From NCBI GenBank assembly GCA_900540855.1, contig UQHK01000002.1, forward strand, positions 137,639 through 201,638: a stretch of 64,000 nucleotides of DNA, read 5' to 3'. This DNA comes from an uncultured Collinsella sp. (GTDB lineage Bacteria > Actinomycetota > Coriobacteriia > Coriobacteriales > Coriobacteriaceae). Numbering within the stretch: position 1 is the stretch's first letter; each line of letters opens with the position of its first letter. A program made the position numbers and the translations under genes. The notes beneath the pieces were generated by a model. That model ran no database searches. It was given only the letters and a program-made list of their open reading frames with translations, and had not been told where the DNA came from. Below, piece after piece: positions 36,759-44,407 of this stretch.

Positions 36759-37497
36759 CGTCGGTACCCTCCTGCTTGGTCGCGCTCATCGCCGCCTCGG
36801 CCTCGGCCTTCAGACGACGGGCTTCCTCGAGCTTGGCCTCGGCCTGGGCAAGCTGCTCGGCGGCGTTATCGGCCGTGACGGTAGTGTCACCCTTGCCCTC
36901 GGCGTCCACGATGGCAGCCGCGGCGGCCAGGCGGTCCTCCTCGGCCATAGCGCGCTTAAGGTTCATGCCCACCACGATGAGGTGATACACCTGGTAGATA
37001 AAGAACAGCAGCATGGGCAGCACGATCACAATGAGGAAGCCCATGGAGCTGGACAGGAAGTCCATGACCTTGCCCATCTGCGGCAGCGCGAACACGTACT
37101 TGCCCACGATATCGCCGTCGCTGATGATGTGCGTATCGGCCACGTCGTTGTTATCGCCCTTGGTGGTAAAGCTGCGCATGCCGTTGACCTCGTCGATGGC
37201 GGCGATGCGGTGCGTGTTGAGCGCGTACTCGTTGTCGATGATGGTATGGAACGTCACGATGTCGCCCACCTCGAGCTTGGAGGTGTCGCACTTTTTGATG
37301 AAGATGAGGTCGCCCTTGTTAAACGTGGGAGCCATGGAGTCGGACTGCACGGCGAGCGGGGTGAAGCCGGCGATGTCCGAGACGCTGCCGTCCTCGCGCG
37401 TGGCGAGCGTGGTAAACGCATACAGGGCCGCCACCAGGATGATGATCCACATGACAACGCTCAGCGCGATGGATGCGACTTTTTTAACAGATTGCAT
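36751..37497 (-). CDS. sipW: SipW-like signal peptidase I
   Basis: 248 residues. Membrane helix about 8-30, catalytic Ser in VQSDSMAPTF, His in LNTHRIAAID in place of Lys (SipW/ER class), TKGDNNDV box, second helix about 155-185, then a 65-residue tail rich in Ala, Glu and Lys that should be cytoplasmic and helical. Placed directly after the four TasA-like genes, whose N-termini have the SipW-type hydrophobic segment. It and the 32041 copy are about equally complete, so both may be active. Confidence 0.88.
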   Translation of the reverse strand: MQSVKKVASIALSVVMWIIILVAALYAFTTLATREDGSVSDIAGFTPLAVQSDSMAPTFNKGDLIFIKKCDTSKLEVGDIVTFHTIIDNEYALNTHRIAAIDEVNGMRSFTTKGDNNDVADTHIISDGDIVGKYVFALPQMGKVMDFLSSSMGFLIVIVLPMLLFFIYQVYHLIVVGMNLKRAMAEEDRLAAAAAIVDAEGKGDTTVTADNAAEQLAQAEAKLEEARRLKAEAEAAMSATKQEGTDGE

Positions 37498-37557
37498 GAT
37501 GTCCCTTACTACCGTGTCTGTCTAGGTCGTGCGCGGCCCGATGGCCGCCGTGCGTAT

Positions 37558-38361
37558 CTACTGTTCCTCGATGCCCTCGAAGCGCATCGAAACCGAATAG
37601 TTAGCTCCCTTTAGCATATTAGTGCAATTTGGGTCCGTTCCCTCGAGCCATATGCGAACGGTTACCGGCTTGTCCGTTTCTGTTATCAGGTCGAACATGT
37701 CGCTGGCCGCGGTCGCCTCGCCCGAGTCGAGCCCAAAGACGGTGGCCGAGCCAGATGAACCGCCGCCCCCGTTAGGGTTGTAGACCCAAGTATGACCGTC
37801 GGCGGTAAAGCTCATGCGCATGGCGCTTGCCATGCCCTGCGTGTCGGAGCTGAACCGCGTGCCGGACACGCCACCGTCGCCATCCTGCCCGGTCAGGCGA
37901 ACGCGCAGGTCCGTACTGCTCATAAAGTGCAGCGTGAACTCCAGGTAGGCACCGGTGGCGGGATCGGCAGTGGAACCGTCTTCGAAGGTAAAGGTCTGAT
38001 AGTCGCTCGTGGTGACGGGCTTGAGCTTGGACGCATCGATGTCCACGCCCTTTTCGCTGGCGATGCGCTCCGAGATCTGATCGAAGCCCAGGCTGTGCAC
38101 GTATTCGTCGAACGTGGCACGCTCGTCCAGGTCAAAGCGCAGCGAGCCGTCGGCATTGGCGTCGATCATGAGCATGCGGGTTTTGGCGCTATCGGCGATG
38201 GAGAACCAGGCAAAGGTTGCCATAGCTATCGCCACCAGGGCAAACAGTACCAGTACCACGGTGGTGGTGAGCTTGCGGCGCAGGTCGGTGTCGGCGGGCG
38301 CGGCGGCGTTGGGCTTGCCGGTGGCGGGCGTGCAGTTGGCGGCGGGTTGCTTACGCGTCAT
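37558..38361 (-). CDS. TasA/camelysin-like secreted protein
   Basis: 267 residues: a 30-residue polar N-terminus, one hydrophobic helix ending in ATFAWFS (SipW-type signal end), a beta-rich extracellular domain, and near the C-terminus VRIWLEGTDPNCTNML, the motif shared across this cluster. It starts three bases before the upstream stop's end, i.e. tightly packed after the gene at 38364. Fourth of four TasA-like genes in this run. Expected to be cleaved by the SipW-like peptidase and to form or decorate surface fibres; this is family-based inference. Confidence 0.78.
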   Translation of the reverse strand: MTRKQPAANCTPATGKPNAAAPADTDLRRKLTTTVVLVLFALVAIAMATFAWFSIADSAKTRMLMIDANADGSLRFDLDERATFDEYVHSLGFDQISERIASEKGVDIDASKLKPVTTSDYQTFTFEDGSTADPATGAYLEFTLHFMSSTDLRVRLTGQDGDGGVSGTRFSSDTQGMASAMRMSFTADGHTWVYNPNGGGGSSGSATVFGLDSGEATAASDMFDLITETDKPVTVRIWLEGTDPNCTNMLKGANYSVSMRFEGIEEQ

Positions 38362-38363
38362 GG

Positions 38364-39350
38364 CTACTCACCGTCCAGGGTCGCAAAGAGGGCCAGGTGC
38401 AGGGTGCCCGGGTCTTGATGCAGGTAGTCGGCGCTATCGGGGTCGGTGCCCTCGATGTAGTAATAGATGTCGAGGCGATAGGTCTGGCCCAGCGCCAGCG
38501 TGGCAAGCGTGTTTTGCGGGCGCGTGGCCGTCTCACTCGCGTCCAGCGTATAAGCGGCCGGGTCCTGCGTCACGTTGGCACCGCAAGCGAGCTGGCCGTT
38601 TTGCCAGCCCAGCAGCATGCCCTCGGTGTAGCCCGCCAGACCCGCAGGCGCGGTCGTGGGATGCTCGCCGCGATGGCCGCCATCGGAGCTGTCGAGCTCA
38701 AAGATGTTGGTGGCGAGCACCTGGTTGCCGCTCGAGACCTTAATGCCCACGCGGGCCGCGCGCAGCAACTCGGCGTCGACACCCTGCGGGACCAATGATT
38801 CGGCCAGATACAGGTTGACCTTACCCTTTACTTTGCTGGCTCCCGTTCCGGTAATGGTGGGGCGCAGGTCGATCCAGCCGTGGTAGAACGCGGATCCGTT
38901 GTCTTTTGCCTGCTCAAACACCGTGGCATCGCCGGCCGAGTTGTTTTGCGCGCAGGCAGCAAAACCGTTGAGGTCAAAAGTCGAGACCGGGTAGAGCGTC
39001 ACGGCGCCGTTCGCGCTGGAAGTCAGGGAAACGTCGCCCTGCTGCGTCCAGCTGCCGCGATCGGCATCGCCCAGCTCCAGCACCAGCTTGGACGTGTCGC
39101 TGCGCACGCTCACCGAGTTGGTGTTGACCTTCATGTTGTTGGTAAACCAAGCGTAGGTCGCGACGCCCAAAGTGGCGGCGAGCGCCACCATAACGAGCGC
39201 GATGTAGGCACGCGCGCGACGGGCGTGACGGCGGGCGGCGGCGCCCTCGAGGACCTGGCGATCGACGGACGCGCTGGAGGGGGCCGCGGAGCTAGCGCTC
39301 TGGGTTTTGGCCTTGCGGTTATCTGCTGGCATGCGCTTCTTGTCTTCCAT
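38364..39350 (-). CDS. TasA/camelysin-like secreted protein
   Basis: 328 residues from ATG 39348-39350, AAGGGGG upstream. A Lys/Arg/Ser-rich cytoplasmic start of about 45 residues, a helix ending ATLGVATYAWFTNN, then NTNSVSVRSDTSKLVLELG, typical of the first strand of CalY/TasA domains, and a C-terminal YYYIEGTDPDSADYL version of the shared motif in which the Cys is replaced. Third gene of the TasA-like run. Probably a fibre subunit or accessory. Confidence 0.77.
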   Translation of the reverse strand: MEDKKRMPADNRKAKTQSASSAAPSSASVDRQVLEGAAARRHARRARAYIALVMVALAATLGVATYAWFTNNMKVNTNSVSVRSDTSKLVLELGDADRGSWTQQGDVSLTSSANGAVTLYPVSTFDLNGFAACAQNNSAGDATVFEQAKDNGSAFYHGWIDLRPTITGTGASKVKGKVNLYLAESLVPQGVDAELLRAARVGIKVSSGNQVLATNIFELDSSDGGHRGEHPTTAPAGLAGYTEGMLLGWQNGQLACGANVTQDPAAYTLDASETATRPQNTLATLALGQTYRLDIYYYIEGTDPDSADYLHQDPGTLHLALFATLDGE

Positions 39351-39364
39351 GTCGCTTCGCCCCC

Positions 39365-40201
39365 TTACGCCTTGGCCGCGGCAAAGGCAAGCTGCAGCAC
39401 CACATCGCGAGCCTGAGCCTCGTCGATGCAATTGGCGTCGCAGCCTTCCATGTACACAACGTAGCGAACGCTTGCCACTTCGTTGGCGGCCAGCGTGCAG
39501 ATGGGCGTGGCGCCTGCGCGCGCCGCGGGCGTGTCGCCGGTGCCATCCATGCTGTAAGCGCTTATGGCACGCGCGGGGTCGGCGGTGTAGGTCCAGCCCG
39601 AGGCACCGGGCGCCACGACCACGCCGTCTTGCGCGGTGGTACGCCTACTGGTGGCGCCCGAGGTGTTGCCCAAATCGTCGCAGGTAAAGATATGCGTTTG
39701 CGTGCCCGACTGAGTTGTAATGACCAGGCCCAGACGCAGCGCGGCCAGCAGCTGCGGATCGCTCGTCACGCTCATCTGGCCCTGATACAGGTACACGTTG
39801 AGAGCGCTATCGCTGCCCTTAAGGTACAGCGTGCCCGAAAGGGCGTAGTCGTCCAGCTGCGCGGTGCAGTCGGCGTAGTCGGTCGTGATGCCCGCGGCGT
39901 TTTGGAACGTGCCACGCCAAAAGCGGGAAAGGCCTGCCGTCGAGATGGGATAGAGCGTTTTGTCGGCGGCGGCTAGCGTTGCCGTTGTGTCCCATGGTCC
40001 GTTGGCCGAAAGTCCAATCTGCAGGTCGGAGCCCTCGTCGCTTACCGTGTGTGCCACAGGCGTCACGTTGGTGTAACGCGAGTTGCTAAACCACGCGTAG
40101 GTGGCGGCGCTCAGGGCAGCCACCAGCACGAGCATCCATGCGGCCGCAGCAACCATGCGACGGCGCGAGCTCAGGATGTCTTTGATGTTCGATGTACTCA
40201 T
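39365..40201 (-). CDS. TasA/camelysin-like secreted protein
   Basis: 278 residues from ATG 40199-40201. Short basic N-terminus (SSRRRMV), helix ending LSAATYAWFSNSRYTNVTP, an extracellular domain, and the shared motif as VVYMEGCDANCIDEA near the C-terminus. Two Cys flank the Asp, which could form a disulfide in the extracellular environment. Second of four in the run, 14 bases before the next. Confidence 0.77.
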   Translation of the reverse strand: MSTSNIKDILSSRRRMVAAAAWMLVLVAALSAATYAWFSNSRYTNVTPVAHTVSDEGSDLQIGLSANGPWDTTATLAAADKTLYPISTAGLSRFWRGTFQNAAGITTDYADCTAQLDDYALSGTLYLKGSDSALNVYLYQGQMSVTSDPQLLAALRLGLVITTQSGTQTHIFTCDDLGNTSGATSRRTTAQDGVVVAPGASGWTYTADPARAISAYSMDGTGDTPAARAGATPICTLAANEVASVRYVVYMEGCDANCIDEAQARDVVLQLAFAAAKA

Positions 40202-40212
40202 ACCCCGGCCCC

Positions 40213-41097
40213 CTACGAACGCTTGCCGGCAAAGCGCAGCGCCAGCGATTGCAAGCTGGTGGTGGCCAGATTGTTGGTGCAATCGGGGTCGCAGCCTTCG
40301 AGCCACACGTATACATCCACACGCACGGGCGTGCTACGGTTGGCTCCCTTGGCAGCGGCGGGCAAGCTGCAGATCTTGGTCGTAGCCTCCTTGAGGCCCA
40401 CGATACCGGTTTCTTCGTTGTAGTCGCAGAAGTTTTCGCTGGTCAGCTGGTCAAAATGGACCGTGGCGCCGTCGGAGCGGCTGCTGTCAAGCACCAGATG
40501 GTTCTGCTCGTTCTCGCCAGCATCCTTGCCGTCGAGCGTGTTGTAGCGCGCCTGGGGATTGTGCTCACCCGAGACCTCAAAGATGTACTGGCCCGTCACG
40601 GTATCGCCCTGCCCTGGAGCATAGGTAACCAGTCCCACACGCAGAGCGGTAGAGATGGGGTTTGCCGGGTCCTGCTCGGTAAAGTCGATGCCCGACAGGT
40701 ACACATCGGTCGCGGCCGAGTTGGTGGCCAGGTACAGGGAGGTCTTGTAGTAGTCGGAATGCTCGGCGGCGCCAAACATGCTGGCAAAGAGCGAGTCCTG
40801 GGTGGTTCCGCCGGTAAAGCCCGTTACCTTTTGGAAGCCGTTGAGCACATTGTCGGTCGAGACGGGATCGAGCAGGCCCGAAAAGCTCAGACCGGCGTTG
40901 GTTTTGTATTCGCCGTCGTACTCGTTGGAGATGAGGAAGGTCACGCCCGTGCCGGCGGCCATCTTGACATCGGTGATGTGGCGGTTGGCGTTGTAGATGT
41001 ACCAAGCATACGTTACGGCTCCGGCAGCGGCAAGGGCCACCAGCAGCGTGGCGAGCATGCGATTGAACTGTTTTCGCAGCGAACGCGCGTCCGACAT
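40213..41097 (-). CDS. TasA/camelysin-like secreted protein, first of the cluster
   Basis: 294 residues from ATG 41095-41097 with GGGAGGGGC upstream. Basic N-terminus, helix ending AGAVTYAWYIYNANRH, about 230 extracellular residues, and the shared C-terminal motif VYVWLEGCDPDCTNNL. It is the first gene of the eight-gene minus-strand cluster (41097 to 32041). A TGCCCAT/ATGGGCA palindrome lies 45 bases upstream. Confidence 0.78.
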   Translation of the reverse strand: MSDARSLRKQFNRMLATLLVALAAAGAVTYAWYIYNANRHITDVKMAAGTGVTFLISNEYDGEYKTNAGLSFSGLLDPVSTDNVLNGFQKVTGFTGGTTQDSLFASMFGAAEHSDYYKTSLYLATNSAATDVYLSGIDFTEQDPANPISTALRVGLVTYAPGQGDTVTGQYIFEVSGEHNPQARYNTLDGKDAGENEQNHLVLDSSRSDGATVHFDQLTSENFCDYNEETGIVGLKEATTKICSLPAAAKGANRSTPVRVDVYVWLEGCDPDCTNNLATTSLQSLALRFAGKRS

Positions 41098-41141
41098 GCC
41101 CCTCCCCCAGATGCCGTGTTGCAAACTACCTGGACACCATT

Positions 41142-41156
41142 TGCCCATAATGGGCA
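41142..41156 (-). promoter_or_regulatory. Palindrome upstream of the TasA-like cluster
   Basis: TGCCCATAATGGGCA, a 15-base palindrome within an AT-rich TAAAATAATG stretch on the minus strand that could serve as a -10. A possible operator of the cluster; not tied to any regulator in the window. Confidence 0.4.
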
Positions 41157-41328
41157 TTATTTTACGCGAACGTGCAGTTCATCGGGGGTACAAACGCGAC
41201 TTTTCGTGTGCTGTTCGCGCTGCGACAGGCTCCGATGGGGCCACAATTCACCAGTTTTTTAAAATAGTTCTTGCCACCGGGTGGGAGCTCCGTTATATTA
41301 TTCCCTGCGCACTCGCGCACCCTTGATC

Positions 41329-41403
41329 GGGCGTTTAGCTCAGGGGGAGAGCGCTTCCCTGACACGGAAGAGGTCAGAAGTTCAAATCTTCTAACGCCCA
41401 CCA
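41329..41403 (+). tRNA. tRNA-Val (anticodon GAC)
   Basis: 75 bases including an encoded CCA. Acceptor GGGCGTT/AACGCCC, D-arm TAGCTCAGGGGGAGAGC, anticodon stem CTTCC/GGAAG with loop CTGACAC (anticodon GAC), and T-arm AGAAGTTCAAATCTTCT. All pairs fit. It separates the TasA-like cluster from a short accessory stretch. Confidence 0.96.
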
Positions 41404-41411
41404 AATGTTCG

Positions 41412-41446
41412 CAGCTCAGAGGCTTCGCCTCTGAGCTGTTTTGTTT
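41412..41446 (+). terminator. Terminator after tRNA-Val
   Basis: CAGCTCAGAGGC-TTC-GCCTCTGAGCTG, a 12-base perfect stem followed by TTTTGTTTT. Confidence 0.92.
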
Positions 41447-41564
41447 TACGCTGCCAAGCCAAAAGGACGCCGCGGCACCCAAAGCGCCCAAACAGCCCCG
41501 GTGATTGCCACGATCAGACCCGAATGGGTCTCGCAGTCACATATAAGTAACCCTCTTTAAATTG

Positions 41565-41744
41565 AGGTCTAATACTTTTCCCGAGAAGTGAACGAGCTTA
41601 TTTGGACCCCTGGAGCATCCACACTTTTTGACGTCAAAACCGCAGGATTCCAGCAGCAAAACCGCAGGAAACGGGCCCCTAAAAGTGTCGATGTTTCGGG
41701 GGTCCATTCTGGCTCGTTCACTTCTCGGGAAAAGTATTAAACCT
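41565..41744. repeat. 180-base palindromic element, copy 1
   Basis: A near-perfect inverted repeat: the left arm AGGTCTAATACTTTTCCC... through AAGTGAACGAGC pairs with the right arm (GCTCGTTCACTTCTCGGG ... AGTATTAAACCT), continuing with mismatches through GGACCCC and CACTTTT. The centre contains CAAAACCGCAGG twice. The second copy is at 59587-59766 in the opposite orientation. It lies 40 bases past the stop of the DUF559-like gene. No target-site duplication is visible. Confidence 0.85.
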
Positions 41745-41783
41745 GAATATATGGCCGCTAATTCTAACCCCTCGCTACCGCCC

Positions 41784-42887
41784 CTACCAATACTGATGCG
41801 CATCGATAACGGCTTGCCAGAGCCAAAATCGCTTCGTTTCGGCACGCGCGTTGGCAAAATATCGCTGCTCTGCACTCATCGCCTTGTTAAAGATGGGGCG
41901 CTTATTCCGATGCAGCTTGCGTCGGATGCGCTCGCACAGCCGAACGAGCTTTTCGTAGTCATTTGCTTGGTCGGTTGTCACGGTAAAATACGCTACCCCC
42001 TCAAGCAGTTCCAACTCGTTGCGGCGCTCGGCATCCTTGTGGATCTTCTCGCGGCCGTCATGAATGGCATCGCTGTCGTAGTCGACCATCGCGGTCAGTA
42101 CCTCTGGCAGCAGCCCGGCCTTTACTTTATCCCTGCCCACCTCGACTTTAGCCGTAAGCGTTATGTCGGGCGTGCGCTCCAGCACGCGCAGCTTGCGCTC
42201 GCGCCCATCGTTGAATCCATCGCGAATGAAGACCTTCTTGTTGAGCTCGGCCTTGCCCAATGCATGCCCGCCGTAGCGCGCAGGCAGCGACATAAACATG
42301 CAAAGCCCCGACTCCCTGGGAGAGCGCGACCCCTCAATCACATATGCAAGCAGCGCTTTTGCTTTCGCAAGATCCCTCACCTTGGGGGACTTCTCGATAT
42401 ACGCCGCAATGAGCTCCTTGGTCGTGAGCTTGCTATCGCGCATGCCCGCATCCCTACTGGTCACCCCGCCGGGGGCAAGGTTATCCAACCGGTAGTTCGA
42501 TGTCATGGCATAGCCGGCATAGATGGCCTCGGCCGCAGAGCTGTCGTGTGCAGCCTGCACAAACGCCAGCTCGGGAGCGCACACGTACGCATCCAGGCCG
42601 CCCATCCAGTGGCCCAGCGAGATAAACGAACCCGCCGGGAGCTCGTTGGTGCAGAGATGCGTCTTAACATGTTTGCTCCGCCGACGGTCGGCGCGCGACG
42701 GCACCAGCAAATCCAGCGTTTTGATCCCCAGATCATAGCGATCGATAAACTCCTGCGCCTCCTGGTCACAGAGCGCGCAGGCGCCCGCGATCGACACGAC
42801 CTCTGGTTCCGAATCCCCAAAGCGAGGGTTCGGGATGTGCGCCAAGAGCGCCAGCGCGGCGTTATGTGAAACGATAAAGTACCCCAT
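41784..42887 (-). CDS. DUF559/Vsr-like nuclease-fold protein
   Basis: 367 residues from the ATG at 42885-42887; the ribosome binding site is weak. It is a distant paralogue of the protein at 16059-17132: both have S-P-x-(E/R)-S-x-x-x-(L/M)-x-x-L-P, a G-G-stretch, then VDYDSDAIHD, K-D-x-x-R-x-x-x-L and a final FTVTTDQ strand, the DUF559/Vsr-like PD-(D/E)xK layout. The N-terminal 200 residues have SLGHWMGGLDAYVCAPELAF and other blocks without a named family. It sits between a 180-base palindrome and the DUF5710 gene. Function unknown; a regulatory AbiEi-like role is an alternative. Confidence 0.68.
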   Translation of the reverse strand: MGYFIVSHNAALALLAHIPNPRFGDSEPEVVSIAGACALCDQEAQEFIDRYDLGIKTLDLLVPSRADRRRSKHVKTHLCTNELPAGSFISLGHWMGGLDAYVCAPELAFVQAAHDSSAAEAIYAGYAMTSNYRLDNLAPGGVTSRDAGMRDSKLTTKELIAAYIEKSPKVRDLAKAKALLAYVIEGSRSPRESGLCMFMSLPARYGGHALGKAELNKKVFIRDGFNDGRERKLRVLERTPDITLTAKVEVGRDKVKAGLLPEVLTAMVDYDSDAIHDGREKIHKDAERRNELELLEGVAYFTVTTDQANDYEKLVRLCERIRRKLHRNKRPIFNKAMSAEQRYFANARAETKRFWLWQAVIDAHQYW

Positions 42888-43204
42888 GGCGCGAAGATAG
42901 CACGCGCGCCGGCGGCGGCTGGCGATCCTGGCGAGTTTTCGGCAAACGACCAGCAGTTTTTTGCCGCGGCGCAACCAAAGTGTTCATTCGTCGACGTCTA
43001 AATGCAAATCCGTCAAGCTTTTGGCAAGGTTGCCGCTCAACTGACCAAAAGCTGACCATTTGCTTGCCCATTTGCTTGACGGCACGCACTCGCCAAAATG
43101 CTCCGCGACTTCTCGGACGGTCGAAATGCTCGTTTAGCGACCACGCACCCGCCGCTGGGGTATCCTTGGAACACATGCACCACAAGCCGCACAAAGGAGC
43201 CGCC
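42888..43204. other. Divergent intergenic region without a gene
   Basis: Holds GTCAAGCTTTTGGCAAGG and GACCAAAAGCTGACCA words (43012-43060) that recur, in a different order, at 9505-9555. No promoter is clear. Confidence 0.35.
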
Positions 43205-43903
43205 ATGCGCACCGAGCTCGATGTTCCCTTTTTGCACAAAGACGAGGCCAAAGCCCTGGGCGCCAAGTGGAACCGGATCAAAAAGATCTGGTACGTGCCC
43301 GATGGCGTCAACCCCGAGCCCTTTGCCGCGTGGCTGCCCGGCGTGGATCGCTCCGACCCCAGCGCACCCTACATCTACCTGGTGCTGGGCAAGCGCGAAT
43401 GCTGGAAGTGCCACGAGCAGACGACGGTCGCGGCCTTTGGCGTTCCGTATCGGGTAGCCGAGGACTCGAGCAGCATGGCTGCGCCCAGCGCTGCGCTCGC
43501 CATGGACGACGTGGGCCACATCGCGATCGACACCGCCCGCGCCAACGCCGTGGCCATCGTCCCCGCGCTGGGCTGCGTGCCGGCCGAGATCCGCGACTAC
43601 CTGCGCGAGCGCTGCGGTTACAAGCCTGTAACGTCGCGCACCACCAAGACCGCATCGCTCGCCAGCACCTGCACCGGCTGCGGCGCGCTGCAAGGCAGCC
43701 ATTACCTGTTCGAGGAGCCCACGTCGCCGTTTGCACTCACGGCCATCAACAAGCTGCCCGCGCTGGAGTTCGTGCGCGTGGAAGTCGCCGGCGTCTTTGG
43801 CATCCCCGCCAGCCAGGACAACTTTGACCAGGCGCTCTTCACCTGGGCACGCGACCACCACACCCAGTTCTACAAGACCCTGTGCGAGGGGATTTACCTG
43901 TAG
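43205..43903 (+). CDS. DUF5710-domain protein with zinc-finger motifs
   Basis: 232 residues, AAAGGAG five bases before the ATG. Residues 1-45 (LDVPFLHKDEAKALGAKWNRIKKIWYVPDG) match DUF5710, a small domain often found in topoisomerase-primase proteins of conjugative elements. Two CxxC pairs follow (CWKC at about 66, CTGC at about 157), suggesting zinc binding. The rest is unassigned. Part of the accessory stretch near tRNA-Val. Confidence 0.72.
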   Translation: MRTELDVPFLHKDEAKALGAKWNRIKKIWYVPDGVNPEPFAAWLPGVDRSDPSAPYIYLVLGKRECWKCHEQTTVAAFGVPYRVAEDSSSMAAPSAALAMDDVGHIAIDTARANAVAIVPALGCVPAEIRDYLRERCGYKPVTSRTTKTASLASTCTGCGALQGSHYLFEEPTSPFALTAINKLPALEFVRVEVAGVFGIPASQDNFDQALFTWARDHHTQFYKTLCEGIYL

Positions 43904-44007
43904 GGCAAAACTCGAAAATCGAGTATACGCAGGTAGCTGAGTTGTTGGTATAACGCAGAAAATGTCGAATCACCGGGTTTGCCCGACTAGATATTCAGTC
44001 TTCGAAG

Positions 44008-44289
44008 CTATGACTCCGCATCGTCATAGGTAATGGCGCATCCGCAGGTTGGGCATTGTTGAGAATAAATTGGGAGGCGCAGGCCTGTTCGAATCCGCGG
44101 GTCGGTAGCGTGTTTGTCGCGGATGTCGATGAAGCTGATATCTAGGCATGGAAGGTCTCCGCCGCAGCGAGGACAGGGCAGGCAGATTTGGCTACAGCTG
44201 GCCTCAACGAGCGGGAACAGGCTCCGGTCCATTAACGCTCGCGGCAAGTTTCCATATGCGCCGCGCGCGATATCGCTTCGCCATCCCAT
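44008..44289 (-). CDS. Small zinc-ribbon protein
   Basis: 93 residues with AAAGGGAAG upstream. Cys pairs CPRC (about 39-42) and CPTC (about 81-84) separated by a beta-like segment look like a split zinc ribbon. No family recognised. Isolated gene, modest coding support. Confidence 0.5.
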   Translation of the reverse strand: MGWRSDIARGAYGNLPRALMDRSLFPLVEASCSQICLPCPRCGGDLPCLDISFIDIRDKHATDPRIRTGLRLPIYSQQCPTCGCAITYDDAES

Positions 44290-44407
44290 GGGCTTCCCTT
44301 TCCCGTTTTAACCGTTGAGGAGAGGATGGCAGGATCGTGCAGCTCTCGATGCGGCGCAGCGCGATCCGATCAATCGACATGATTAGACAGCGATGGGCTG
44401 CACTTAA

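Noticed and set aside
16059..42887. Calling the two DUF559-like proteins active Vsr repair nucleases
   Set aside because: The catalytic pattern is only partly matched, sequence similarity is weak and no cytosine methylase gene is nearby.
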